NCBI RefSeq assembly: GCF_024746815.1
Contig: NZ_CP080525.1
Location: forward strand, 5,574,501 to 5,638,500
DNA length: 64,000 nucleotides
Direction of reading: 5' to 3'
Source: Mesorhizobium sp. AR07
GTDB lineage: Bacteria; Pseudomonadota; Alphaproteobacteria; Rhizobiales; Rhizobiaceae
The notes under the pieces: model-generated
Told to the model about the DNA's origin: nothing
Database searches by the model: none
The model's input: the letters and a program-made list of their open reading frames with translations, nothing else
Translations under genes and position numbers: made by a program
Shown here: positions 29,595 to 38,042 of the stretch, one piece after another
How the letters are laid out: each line of letters opens with the position of its first letter
Position numbering within the stretch: position 1 is the first letter of the stretch

Positions 29595-30561
29595 TGGCAT
29601 ATCCGAATTCGGCCAGCACGCGGCCCAGCGCCACATGGACGGGGTAGATGGCGATCGCCGGCGAACCGGTCAGCACCAGCCGAACCAGGCCGCGAAACGG
29701 TGAGGCGGCAAGCAGCGCCAGGCTCTTCGCAAGCACCTTGGCGCCGGCCAGCGGCGTACCGGCGCGCTTCTTCTTTTCGACCAGTGTCGAGATCACGCCG
29801 TTGCGCAGGCTGCGGGCACGGATCCAGTCGGCTTCGACGCGCCGCGCCGGGACGGTCTCATGCACCTGTCCCTCGGCGCACCAGCCCAGCACAAAGCCCC
29901 TCTGTGCGGACCGGCTGAGAAAATCGGAATCACCACCGCCCATGAAGTTGAACTTCAGATCGAGAAAGGGCGGACCCATGGCGATCAGTACGTTGCGCCC
30001 GACCAAAAGATTGCCGGACGAATAGAGCGCCGGCACACGCCCGGTTTTCCGATAGGGCGGTGCGAAGACCGGGTGATCGGCCCACCTGGCATGGGCCGGG
30101 TCGGCAAAGTCAGGCACCTGCGGGCCGCCGACGATATCGGCGCCGAGCGTTTCGGCCGCCCCGCACATCCGTTCCAGCCATTGCGGATCGGCGATCTCGT
30201 CATCGTCGATGACCAGCATATGCCTGAAGTTCGGGAACTGCAGGATCGCCGTCTGCCAGCCGGCATTGTAGGCGCTGCAATTGCCGCGCTGATGCGCGAT
30301 GATGACCATGCCTGATATCTCGCCACGCTCGAACAGCGGCAGTGCGGCCTTGGCGCCGGCACGCGCCTCGGCTTCGTTTTCCATGACGATGACGGCAAAG
30401 CGCCTGCCGGTCTGCTGCGCTCGTAGCGACGCCAGCGTTTCCAGCACCTGCTCGGGCCGCTTGAAGGTCGGCAAGGTGACGACCGCTTCGATGGTCTCGG
30501 CCGCAAGCCGAGGCGAGCGTCCCGCGATCGATACCGAACCGTCTGATGGCAAAGGGATCAT
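29563..30561 (-). CDS. Glycosyltransferase family 2
   Basis: The ATG at 30561 is preceded by GGAACGG and gives 332 residues. Earlier in-frame starts (GTG at 30603, ATG at 30576) have poorer sites. The GT-A fold is seen as AVVTLPTFKRPEQVLETL (nucleotide site), LVIDDDEIADPQWL with its DxD-type acidic triplet, and a later GGGDSDFLSRS acceptor-site motif. A hydrophobic C-terminal stretch may associate with the membrane. Overlaps the ligase/polymerase gene and is divergent from the next glycosyltransferase. It should add one sugar of the repeat unit. Confidence 0.83.
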   Translation of the reverse strand: MIPLPSDGSVSIAGRSPRLAAETIEAVVTLPTFKRPEQVLETLASLRAQQTGRRFAVIVMENEAEARAGAKAALPLFERGEISGMVIIAHQRGNCSAYNAGWQTAILQFPNFRHMLVIDDDEIADPQWLERMCGAAETLGADIVGGPQVPDFADPAHARWADHPVFAPPYRKTGRVPALYSSGNLLVGRNVLIAMGPPFLDLKFNFMGGGDSDFLSRSAQRGFVLGWCAEGQVHETVPARRVEADWIRARSLRNGVISTLVEKKKRAGTPLAGAKVLAKSLALLAASPFRGLVRLVLTGSPAIAIYPVHVALGRVLAEFGYANEQYRQPEKN

Positions 30562-30636
30562 CCGTTCCAGCCACATGGTGAATTGGGGCTCTGGTAGCAC
30601 CACGGTGATAAGGTTTCGTTAATCACCTTGCACGGA

Positions 30637-30660
30637 GAAGCCCGTCAGGCACGGGCTTTC
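30637..30660 (+). promoter_or_regulatory. Stem-loop in the divergent glycosyltransferase promoter region
   Basis: AAGCCCGT and ACGGGCTT form an eight-base stem around CAGGC, followed by TC. It lies 73 bases upstream of the plus-strand glycosyltransferase start, in the transcribed leader if the promoter is further upstream. It could be an attenuator. Without a T run this remains weak. Confidence 0.35.
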
Positions 30661-30732
30661 GGTCGTTGATTGTGCTCGCTTAATCAAGGGTTCACCGCAC
30701 TTTGCTACCGGCTACACCACAGGATAGGTGAG

Positions 30733-31905
30733 ATGCATCTGCTGTTCGCCACATCGATCGTGCCCGACGGCGCTCTTGCCTCGGGCTATGAGATCGCCAA
30801 CGCTTCAATTATCGCCGCCTTGCGGCGCGCTGGCGCGCGCGTCACGGTCATCGGCTTCACCTGGCCGGGAAAACCCGCGATCGATCCCGAAAACACCGTG
30901 GTGCTAGGGGCGATCGACGTGCGCACCGACAATGCCTCCGCACCCCAAAAGCTCGCCTGGGTCGGCAAGGCCATGCTTTCTGGCCTCACCTTCGCGTCGG
31001 TCAAGTTGCGCGCCGTGTCCGACAGCGATGTTCTCGCCGCGGTCGCACGCGCCGGCCCGTTCGACGGCTATGTGCTGAATTCCGTGCAGTTCGCCGGCGC
31101 CTTCGAAAAGCTGTTCACTGAGCGGCCCTCGATTTTCGTCGCCCACAATGTCGAGCATCTTTCGGCGCGGGAGAACGCCGCTGCCGCCGGCAGCCTCTTC
31201 CAGCGCCTGCTGTTCCGCCGTGAGGCGAGGTTGCTCGAGACCATGGAGGAGCGTCTCTGCAACCGCGCGCGATTCGTCTTCACCCTGGCCGAGGAAGACC
31301 GCGCGGCACTCGGTGTCGCCTCCGACGACCGCTCGGCGGTACTGCCATTGGTGACCGGCGCGCAGGCGTCCGAACCGAAAGGCCAGCGCCGCATCGATTG
31401 CGACGCGGCGCTGATCGGCACCTGGACCTGGCAGCCGAACCGCATCGGCCTCGACTGGTTCCTGGAGAAAGTCGTACCGCACCTGCGGCCCGGTTTCCGC
31501 ATCCGGATTGCCGGCAGCATGCCGTCGGGCGTCACGTCGAAGCATCCGGGTGTCGAATTTGTCGGCAGCGTGCCGGACGCGCAGGCTTTCGTGCGCAGTG
31601 CTGCCGTCATCCCGCTGATCAGCACCGCCGGCAGCGGTGTCCAGTTGAAGACCATCGAAACCTTCGAGCTCGGCCTGCCGTCCGTCGCCACCAGCCGCTC
31701 GCTGCGCGGCATCGACCATCGCCCGGCCAATTGCGTCGTCACCGACGATCCCGCCGCCTTCGCCAGCGCACTGGAGGGCGCGGCAGCAGACATTCGCGAT
31801 GTTGACGGCAGCGCATTCCGTCGTTCGCAACTCAAGGCGCTCGATGCCGCCATCCGGCTCGGCCTCGAAAAACTCGGGCCTGTCAGGCAGGAGGCGTTTG
31901 CATGA
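30733..31905 (+). CDS. Glycosyltransferase, GT4-like
   Basis: A 390-residue cytoplasmic glycosyltransferase of the GT-B fold. The start MHLLFATSIVPDGALASG follows a glycine-rich acceptor loop, and a second Rossmann domain starts near ALIGTWTWQPNRIGLDWF. The donor-site segment GSGVQLKTIETFELGLPSVAT contains the conserved glutamates of GT4 enzymes. It overlaps the next gene by four bases (ATGA). Donor and acceptor sugars cannot be read from sequence. Confidence 0.82.
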   Translation: MHLLFATSIVPDGALASGYEIANASIIAALRRAGARVTVIGFTWPGKPAIDPENTVVLGAIDVRTDNASAPQKLAWVGKAMLSGLTFASVKLRAVSDSDVLAAVARAGPFDGYVLNSVQFAGAFEKLFTERPSIFVAHNVEHLSARENAAAAGSLFQRLLFRREARLLETMEERLCNRARFVFTLAEEDRAALGVASDDRSAVLPLVTGAQASEPKGQRRIDCDAALIGTWTWQPNRIGLDWFLEKVVPHLRPGFRIRIAGSMPSGVTSKHPGVEFVGSVPDAQAFVRSAAVIPLISTAGSGVQLKTIETFELGLPSVATSRSLRGIDHRPANCVVTDDPAAFASALEGAAADIRDVDGSAFRRSQLKALDAAIRLGLEKLGPVRQEAFA

Positions 31906-32696
31906 ACATGCACAGCGCCCGCGCCGCGTTCGGGCTCGACACCTTGAAGACGATCCTCGGCATCCCGGTGCTTGCGATCCGCTGGGACGATGCCATCAGC
32001 TTGCTGAACCGCCTGATTGCCGAACGGCGTTTCACCAAGGTCAGTTTCCTCAACGCCCACAACGCCAACATTGCCTACACCGAACCGGTCTTCGCCGAGG
32101 CGCTGGATGATTTCCTCATCCTGCCCGACGGCATCGGTGTCGATCTGGCGGCGAAACTTCTTTATGGGACGCCGTTTCCGGACAATCTCAACGGCACCGA
32201 TTTCGTCCCCGCTTTCCTGCAGGCCTCGACAGCGCCGCTGACCGTCGGGCTGCTCGGCGCGACGCGCGCCAACGCCGAAGCGGCCTCGGTCAAGCTGGCG
32301 GCACTGGCCGTGCAGCACAGGTTCGTGGTCATCCATGACGGGTTCTTCTCGGCTGCCGAGGAGGCGGGAGTAATCGACCGGATCGAAGATTTGCGGCCGG
32401 ACGTGCTGCTCGTCGCCATGGGCGTGCCGCGCCAGGAATTGTGGATCGCGCGCCATATCGACGCGCGCCACTGCACGCTGCCGATCGCCGTCGGCGCGTT
32501 GCTCGATTTCCTGAGCGGCGCGGTGCCGAGGGCGCCTTTGTGGATGCGCCAACTGCGGTTGGAATGGCTGTTTCGGTTGGCTGTCGAGCCGAGCCGCCTG
32601 TGGCGCCGCTATGTGGTCGGCAATCCTCTGTTCCTGCTGCGCGTCGTCAGGCAGAAATTCTCGCGCGGGACCGTCTCCGCTGGAGACATCAAGTGA
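31902..32696 (+). CDS. WecG/TagA/CpsF-family glycosyltransferase
   Basis: A 264-residue GT26 enzyme. The family pattern is seen as KVSFLNAHNANIAY (residues 46-59), LPDGIGVDLAAKLLYG, NGTDFVPAFL and the later RPDVLLVAMGVPRQELWIARH. Members transfer ManNAc-type or uronic sugars to a lipid-linked acceptor, normally the second step of repeat-unit assembly. It overlaps both neighbours by four bases, so the three plus-strand genes form a coupled unit. No PHPT or WecA-type initiating transferase is present in the window. Confidence 0.87.
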   Translation: MNMHSARAAFGLDTLKTILGIPVLAIRWDDAISLLNRLIAERRFTKVSFLNAHNANIAYTEPVFAEALDDFLILPDGIGVDLAAKLLYGTPFPDNLNGTDFVPAFLQASTAPLTVGLLGATRANAEAASVKLAALAVQHRFVVIHDGFFSAAEEAGVIDRIEDLRPDVLLVAMGVPRQELWIARHIDARHCTLPIAVGALLDFLSGAVPRAPLWMRQLRLEWLFRLAVEPSRLWRRYVVGNPLFLLRVVRQKFSRGTVSAGDIK

Positions 32697-33616
32697 ACAG
32701 CCGATTCGTGCCAGGTGCCGTTGTCGACCCAAGTCCGCTTCGGCAGATCCCGACAGCGGCAATCGTGACGGCAAGCTATGCGCCCGATTTCGAGCGCTGC
32801 CGCCTGCTGTGCGAAACGCTTGACCGCCACGTTTCCGGCGCGGCGCACCACTATGTCCTGGTCGAGCATCGCGACATCAGGCTGTTTCGCCAATTGGAAA
32901 GCAGCCGTCGCAGCGTCGTCGACGAGCGGGAATTGCTGCCGCGCTGGCTGCATGCCTTCGACGATCCGCTCAGCCTGTTTCGCCGGCGCGTCTGGCTCAG
33001 CCTGAAGACCCAGCCGCTGCGCGGCTGGCACGTGCAGCAATTGCGCCGCATCGCGATATCGGCGCATGCATCCGAAGACGTGCTGATCTTCTGCGATTCC
33101 GATGTCGCTTTCCTCAAACCTTTCGACTGCGGCGCCTTTTGGCGCGACGGCAAGGCGCGGCTGTTCCGCCGCGACGGCGTGCTGGCGGATGAAGGTCATG
33201 AAGAGCATCGCATCTGGTCGCGCAACGCCGGCTCTGCGCTTGGCATCGACCCGTCCCGGACATCGGTCCACGACTACATCTCGACGCTGATCGCGTGGCG
33301 GCGCGACACCGTGTTGGCCATGTGCGGACAGATCGAGAAGGTCCACGGGCGCGGTTGGGTCGAGGTCGTCGGCTCGGCACGCAAATTCTCCGAATGCATG
33401 ATCTACGGCCGCTATGTCGACGATCTGCTGGACGGTGCCGGCCATTTCCATGGCTCGGAGGAGTTCTGCCGCGTCCACTGGACTGGTGAAGCGCTGTCGG
33501 ACGACGAGTTCCGCCGCTTCGTTGCCGCCATGGCGCCGGAGCAGGTAGCGATCGGCATGCAATCCTTCATCGGCACCGACGTTGGTCGCATCCGCCGCCT
33601 GATCGGCTTGGACTAA
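32693..33616 (+). CDS. DUF6492-like protein, probable glycosyltransferase
   Basis: A GTG start at 32693 overlaps the previous stop codon by four bases and gives 307 residues. The segment IPTAAIVTASYAPDFERCRLL resembles a glycosyltransferase nucleotide site. EDVLIFCDSDVAFLKPF carries a D-S-D acidic motif like the metal-binding DxD of GT-A enzymes. The fold and its place in the polysaccharide cluster point to a sugar transferase, but the family is not biochemically defined to my knowledge. Confidence 0.7.
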   Translation: MNSRFVPGAVVDPSPLRQIPTAAIVTASYAPDFERCRLLCETLDRHVSGAAHHYVLVEHRDIRLFRQLESSRRSVVDERELLPRWLHAFDDPLSLFRRRVWLSLKTQPLRGWHVQQLRRIAISAHASEDVLIFCDSDVAFLKPFDCGAFWRDGKARLFRRDGVLADEGHEEHRIWSRNAGSALGIDPSRTSVHDYISTLIAWRRDTVLAMCGQIEKVHGRGWVEVVGSARKFSECMIYGRYVDDLLDGAGHFHGSEEFCRVHWTGEALSDDEFRRFVAAMAPEQVAIGMQSFIGTDVGRIRRLIGLD

Positions 33617-33745
33617 GGTGTGTTGAGATTCAGGTCAGGCCGAACCGAGAATGGTGGTTTTCGAGAACCGGAGCGGACATTCGGGTCGGTGAGCATCGGA
33701 AGCGCAGAAAGCCGTCGTTTGCACGCCTGAACATCAACACAGCCT
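33616..33745. repeat. Long imperfect inverted repeat across a convergent gap
   Basis: AGGTGTGTTGAGATTCAGG (33616-33634) is matched, with a few differences, by the reverse complement of CCTGAACATCAACACAGCCT (33726-33745). The arms flank the 127-base gap between two convergent genes and the right arm runs into the flippase stop codon. It could form a long-range hairpin acting as a bidirectional terminator. No T runs adjoin. Confidence 0.45.
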
Positions 33746-35039
33746 AGACCGGCTTCGCCGGCTTGCGCATTGCCGAATAGGTGAGCAGCGTCGAGGCGAG
33801 ATACAGAAGCAGGAAGACGACGTTGAGCGACAGGACCAGATTGGGCGTGTCGAGGATGGTCGTCAGCACGTAGGTCAGCAACAGCCCTTTCAGTGCGGCG
33901 AGCAGGCCCAGATTGAGCGCCCGCACCAGCGTCTGGCCACGGGCGAACAGCAGCTCCGCCTGGTATTCGACCAGATTGCGCAGTCCTGGAACGCAGATCG
34001 CCAGCGCAACGAGGGGCGCTGCCTCGGAGACATTCTTGCCGAGCGCGTTGGGAAAGAAGTGCAGCACGATGCCGAGTGTCAGCAGCGCCGCCGTCGAGAC
34101 CGCGAACACGCCGCCTTCGATGCCGCTCTTGACCGCGAGGCGCGAGAGCATTTCCGGAGCCCGCATCATGCGCTGCACCAGCATCATCGAGAAGGTGCGG
34201 ATCGGAATCGCCGTCAGGTCGACCAGCCGCATGATGATCGCGTAGATGCCGGCCAGATGCGGTCCGCCGATCGCCAGAACCAGCAGCTTGTCGAACTCCG
34301 ATTGCAGGTAGAACAGCACTTCGGCGCCAGCCACGTAAATGGAATCGGCCAGCCGCCTGAGATAAAGCTCGATGCGCAGCCGCAGCCGCTGGCGTGGGTA
34401 GAAGAAGACGAAAGCCAGCAGCAGCGAGGCGGTATTGGCGCCGATATAGAACCACGACCAGATCCAGACGCTGTGCTGCGCCCAGAACATGAACAGCACC
34501 GCGCCGAGCGCCCGCAACGCCGTCGCCAGGATGGCCAGCAGGGCGGCGCGGCCGAATTTGCCCAGACCGTTGTTGACGATCAGCGCTACCTCCACCGGCC
34601 GCCACAGCAGCGCTTCGGCAAAGACGATTGCCGCAAACACCGACAGCGGCACGGTGTCGGCGAAGAAGATCAGATAGACGCCGAACGAGGCGGCGGCCAG
34701 CAGCGGCAGCGACAGCACGCCAAGCAGCAGGAAGCCGGCGGTGAAGGTGCCGATCAGATTGGGGCGGATGGTGGCGGTGCGATAGAGTGCCGAGATGAAA
34801 CCAAAGGCGAGCAGGCGCGACAGCATGACGCCGGCCGCCGATGCGGTGGCGAACATGCCGAACTCGGAAATGGACAGCGTGTTGGCGAGTGCGATGAAAT
34901 AGGCGAGTGAAAACACCAGCCGCCCGCCGGCGCCGCTGATCGCCGAGAAATAGTCGCGAAGCAGCCCCCGGCGTTCGGCCAAAAAAGTGCCGATCCGGGC
35001 GAGAGGCCGCCTTTGCGGTATGTCACTGGCTTGCGTCAT
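33744..35039 (-). CDS. Polysaccharide flippase, Wzx/MATE-like
   Basis: A 431-residue polytopic membrane protein with about twelve hydrophobic segments, starting MTQASDIPQRRPLARIG. It resembles Polysacc_synt/Wzx exporters that flip undecaprenyl-linked repeat units, for example in LVFSLAYFIALANTLSISEFGMFATA near residues 45-70. Typical charged residues occur in the first helices. It converges with the DUF6492 gene and is divergent from the Wzz-type gene, consistent with one polysaccharide export unit. Confidence 0.83.
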   Translation of the reverse strand: MTQASDIPQRRPLARIGTFLAERRGLLRDYFSAISGAGGRLVFSLAYFIALANTLSISEFGMFATASAAGVMLSRLLAFGFISALYRTATIRPNLIGTFTAGFLLLGVLSLPLLAAASFGVYLIFFADTVPLSVFAAIVFAEALLWRPVEVALIVNNGLGKFGRAALLAILATALRALGAVLFMFWAQHSVWIWSWFYIGANTASLLLAFVFFYPRQRLRLRIELYLRRLADSIYVAGAEVLFYLQSEFDKLLVLAIGGPHLAGIYAIIMRLVDLTAIPIRTFSMMLVQRMMRAPEMLSRLAVKSGIEGGVFAVSTAALLTLGIVLHFFPNALGKNVSEAAPLVALAICVPGLRNLVEYQAELLFARGQTLVRALNLGLLAALKGLLLTYVLTTILDTPNLVLSLNVVFLLLYLASTLLTYSAMRKPAKPV

Positions 35040-35238
35040 GTCTCGGTGAAAAGCATAGGTGTGAAAGTTTAACGCGCCGTGTGAAGCCTAAGGGTGCGTT
35101 AAAAAATATACGCAACCGGAGCGAGAAACGGCACCTTCCGCAGGCAAAAATTAACCTTTTGTTTTCCATGCCTGTTTAGCGTGGCTTAACGAATGGCCAA
35201 TCGCCGTTTTGCAGGCCGCCAAAGGTAAGCTCCAGACG

Positions 35239-37905
35239 ATGGTCGACAGGGAAAACCGCGAAGACTGGAAGCGTGAGCGTTCGCTGCTCGCGCTCGGTCA
35301 GGCTGTGCGCGGCGACGACGAGGCCGATGCTTCGCTGGTTTCGATCGGGGATCGGGCAGATCGGTCATGGCGCGAGGATGCCGCCACACGCCATCGTCTG
35401 GCCCGTTCGCAGCGCGAAGCGCGGTCGAATCCGAAGCAGGATCCTGCAGCGACAGACATGGCTAAGGCTGGTTATGGCGCTGCTTCGTCAGCCCAGATGC
35501 CGCCCGAACACGGTCCCTCCGCCGACGATTTTTCACCTACCAGGTCGGCACCGTCGGGCTATGCACAAAATGCGTCCCGGACAGAGTCCGTTGCTGCAGA
35601 AACCGCAGGCACCCATCGCCCCGATCGGACATCCGAACCTTACTATCCAGACTATCCAGGCGACGCGCCGGCCTCCCGCAGTGACAGTGCGGACAGCCAG
35701 CAGTGGAAGCCGCTGATCAATCCGATGCAGGTGGTTCGCGGTGTCGGCAAGTCGAAGCTGCTGATCGTGGCGACGACGCTGCTGGGCGCCGGGCTCGGCA
35801 TTGCCATCGCGCTGTCGACGCCGAAGAAATACGAAGCCACCACCGAACTGATCGTCGATCCGCGCGACCTGAAGCTCACCGACCGCGATCTCACCCAGTC
35901 GGTCGTTGCCTCCGACGCCACGCTGGCCATCGTCGAAAACCAGGTCCGGGTGCTGACGTCCGGCACGGTTCTCAACAAGGTTGTCGACAAGCTCAATCTG
36001 GTCAACGACCCGGAATTCAATGGGCAAGGCAGCGGCGGCCTCGGCGTCATGTCGCTCATTCGCTCCATCGTGTCGCGGCATGACGGGCCGGGCGGTGTCG
36101 ACGACACCCGCCGGCGCGCGCTCGCTGTCGGCAATCTGGCCGAAAGCCTTTCGGTCGAGCGCGGCGGCAAGACCTTCGTCATCACCGTCAGCGCCACCAC
36201 CCAGAACGGCGAGAAATCGGCTCTCATCGCCAACACCATGACGGATGTCTTCCTGCAGACCTTCGGTCAAATCCAGTCCGATACCGCCGGCCGCGCCACC
36301 GACGAACTGACGGCCAGGCTTGATGAACTGCGCAAGGGCGTCGAGGCTGCCGAACGCAAGGTCGAGGATTTCAGAGCCTCGCACGACCTTGTCGACGCAC
36401 AGGGCCACCTCATCAGCGACGATGAGATGCTGAAACTCAACGAGCAGCTGTCGGTCGCGCGCGCCCGCACCCTGGAGCTCAATGCCCGGGCTGCGTCGGC
36501 GCGTTCGGTCGACGTCAACTCGGTTCTCACCGGCACCTTGCCGGAGGAGATCAACTCCAACACGATGAGCGATCTGCGGTCGCAATATGCGTCGCTCAAG
36601 CAGGAGGCCGACCGAGCGGCCATCAAGTTCGGCCCGCGTCACCCCGAACTCCAGGCGCTCAATGCCCAGCTTGCCGGTGCACGCGACCGCATGGCGGCGG
36701 AGTTGCGACGCATCGGCTCGTCGCTGCAGGTCGACCTCAAGCGCGCTGTCCAGCTCGAACAGGATCTCGCGTCCCGTCTGGCGCAGCTGAAGGTCCGCAG
36801 CGGCGACGTCAACAGCGACCTGGTGTCGATGCGCGAACTGGAGCGCGAGGCCGCGGCCAAGCGTTCCGTCTATGAACAATATCTGCTGCGCGCCAAGGAG
36901 ACCGGCGAGCAGAAGGACATCAACACCGCCAACATCAATGTGATCTCGAAGGCTTTCGCGCCGCTCGAACCGAACGGGCCGTCGCGGGTCTTGGTGGCGC
37001 TTGCCGGCCTGTTGCTGGGCTTTGCCTCGGGCGTTGGGCTCGGCGCCATGCGTGGCGCCTATGAGAGCTTGCGCGAGACCGCGACGTCGCGCTCGCGCTA
37101 CAATCGCGGCACGGACGAACGCCGCACGCCTTACGAAGACGAGGCATATCAGGCAGCACCGCCGCCGCCACCAAAACCACCGGCACCGCCGCAACCTGCA
37201 CCGCCACCGCCAGCGGAACCACCGCCTGTTCAGCAGGCTGACATCACGCCGGCCGAAGGTCCCGGCCGGATCAGTGCGTTGCTGTCGATGCTGCGCAAGG
37301 CCGTGTCCCGCAAGCCGTCCGCGGAGGAGCCCGTCGATGCCGGTGAGTGGGTCTCACCCTTTGCTGAAGACGGGAAGCCAACGCAAGATCCGACAGATCC
37401 TGTCCATCCCGGATGGACCCCTCCGGTCCATCCGGGATGGACAGCTGCCTTTGCGCCTCGGCAGCCGGTTGCGGCGGCCTATCCGCCGCCGCCTTTCCAG
37501 CCCGGCGCACATATGGCGCCGCCGCCGCTGCCTCCTCACATGGTGTCGCAGCAGCGGCCGTATTCGGGGCCGCAAGCCTATCCCTATGGACAGCCGATGG
37601 GCTATCCGCAGGCGCAGCCCTGGCAGATGCCACAGCAGCCTGGCTATCCCTATCCACAGGTCGCGCCAGCGCCCAATGCCGCGCAGATGGCCTATTCCGA
37701 TCTGCCCGCTGCTCCAGCCCATCCGCAGCAGCCCAACTCGCCGCGGCAGGCAGCTCAGCCTCGTGCGCCATTGCCGGACGCACCTCAGGCCGCGGGGGAA
37801 GTCGAGCCGCAAACCCCAATCGAGGAAATCCGCGACAGGCTGCGCGAATTCCGCGAAGCGGTTCGCGAACTGACCGAGACCCGCGCGCGTCGCCGTTACT
37901 TCTGA
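35239..37905 (+). CDS. Wzz/GumC-type polysaccharide chain-length protein with long cytosolic tails, no kinase domain
   Basis: An ATG at 35239 preceded by AAGG gives 888 residues. A disordered N-terminal cytosolic extension of about 170 residues is followed by membrane segment 1 (SKLLIVATTLLGAGLGIAIAL, about 171-191) and the Wzz domain. A long coiled-coil periplasmic region follows, then membrane segment 2 (RVLVALAGLLLGFASGVGLG, about 582-601). The last 280 residues are cytosolic, with PPPPPKPPAPPQPAPPPP near 640-660 and a P/Q/Y-rich stretch. No Walker motifs occur, so it lacks the BY-kinase domain of fused homologues. It should set chain length. The tails are atypical. Confidence 0.83.
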   Translation: MVDRENREDWKRERSLLALGQAVRGDDEADASLVSIGDRADRSWREDAATRHRLARSQREARSNPKQDPAATDMAKAGYGAASSAQMPPEHGPSADDFSPTRSAPSGYAQNASRTESVAAETAGTHRPDRTSEPYYPDYPGDAPASRSDSADSQQWKPLINPMQVVRGVGKSKLLIVATTLLGAGLGIAIALSTPKKYEATTELIVDPRDLKLTDRDLTQSVVASDATLAIVENQVRVLTSGTVLNKVVDKLNLVNDPEFNGQGSGGLGVMSLIRSIVSRHDGPGGVDDTRRRALAVGNLAESLSVERGGKTFVITVSATTQNGEKSALIANTMTDVFLQTFGQIQSDTAGRATDELTARLDELRKGVEAAERKVEDFRASHDLVDAQGHLISDDEMLKLNEQLSVARARTLELNARAASARSVDVNSVLTGTLPEEINSNTMSDLRSQYASLKQEADRAAIKFGPRHPELQALNAQLAGARDRMAAELRRIGSSLQVDLKRAVQLEQDLASRLAQLKVRSGDVNSDLVSMRELEREAAAKRSVYEQYLLRAKETGEQKDINTANINVISKAFAPLEPNGPSRVLVALAGLLLGFASGVGLGAMRGAYESLRETATSRSRYNRGTDERRTPYEDEAYQAAPPPPPKPPAPPQPAPPPPAEPPPVQQADITPAEGPGRISALLSMLRKAVSRKPSAEEPVDAGEWVSPFAEDGKPTQDPTDPVHPGWTPPVHPGWTAAFAPRQPVAAAYPPPPFQPGAHMAPPPLPPHMVSQQRPYSGPQAYPYGQPMGYPQAQPWQMPQQPGYPYPQVAPAPNAAQMAYSDLPAAPAHPQQPNSPRQAAQPRAPLPDAPQAAGEVEPQTPIEEIRDRLREFREAVRELTETRARRRYF
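37402..37442 (+). repeat. Two 17-bp palindromes inside the Wzz-type gene
   Basis: GTCCATCCCGGATGGAC (37402-37418) and GTCCATCCGGGATGGAC (37426-37442) are near-identical dyads separated by seven bases. They encode VHPGWT twice with PP between. They lie in the tail of the Wzz-type protein. The pair could be a tandem duplication of one palindrome. Confidence 0.8.
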
Positions 37906-38042
37906 GCCACAAAATACTTTGCTGTGCCGAACAAAAACATGCCGGTTTCGCGTAAACGGCATGGGACGGCGCTTTGACGGGATTGAGCGTTGGAATTTTC
38001 GTGAAAATGCCGCCGAAAGCATTGTGCTGTTGAGGATGGTTC

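Noticed and set aside
35095..35125. Imperfect inverted repeat GGTGCGTT...ACGCAACC between the flippase and Wzz-type genes
   Set aside because: Arms are short and mismatched, and the AT-rich loop is long. It is more simply an AT-rich promoter region.
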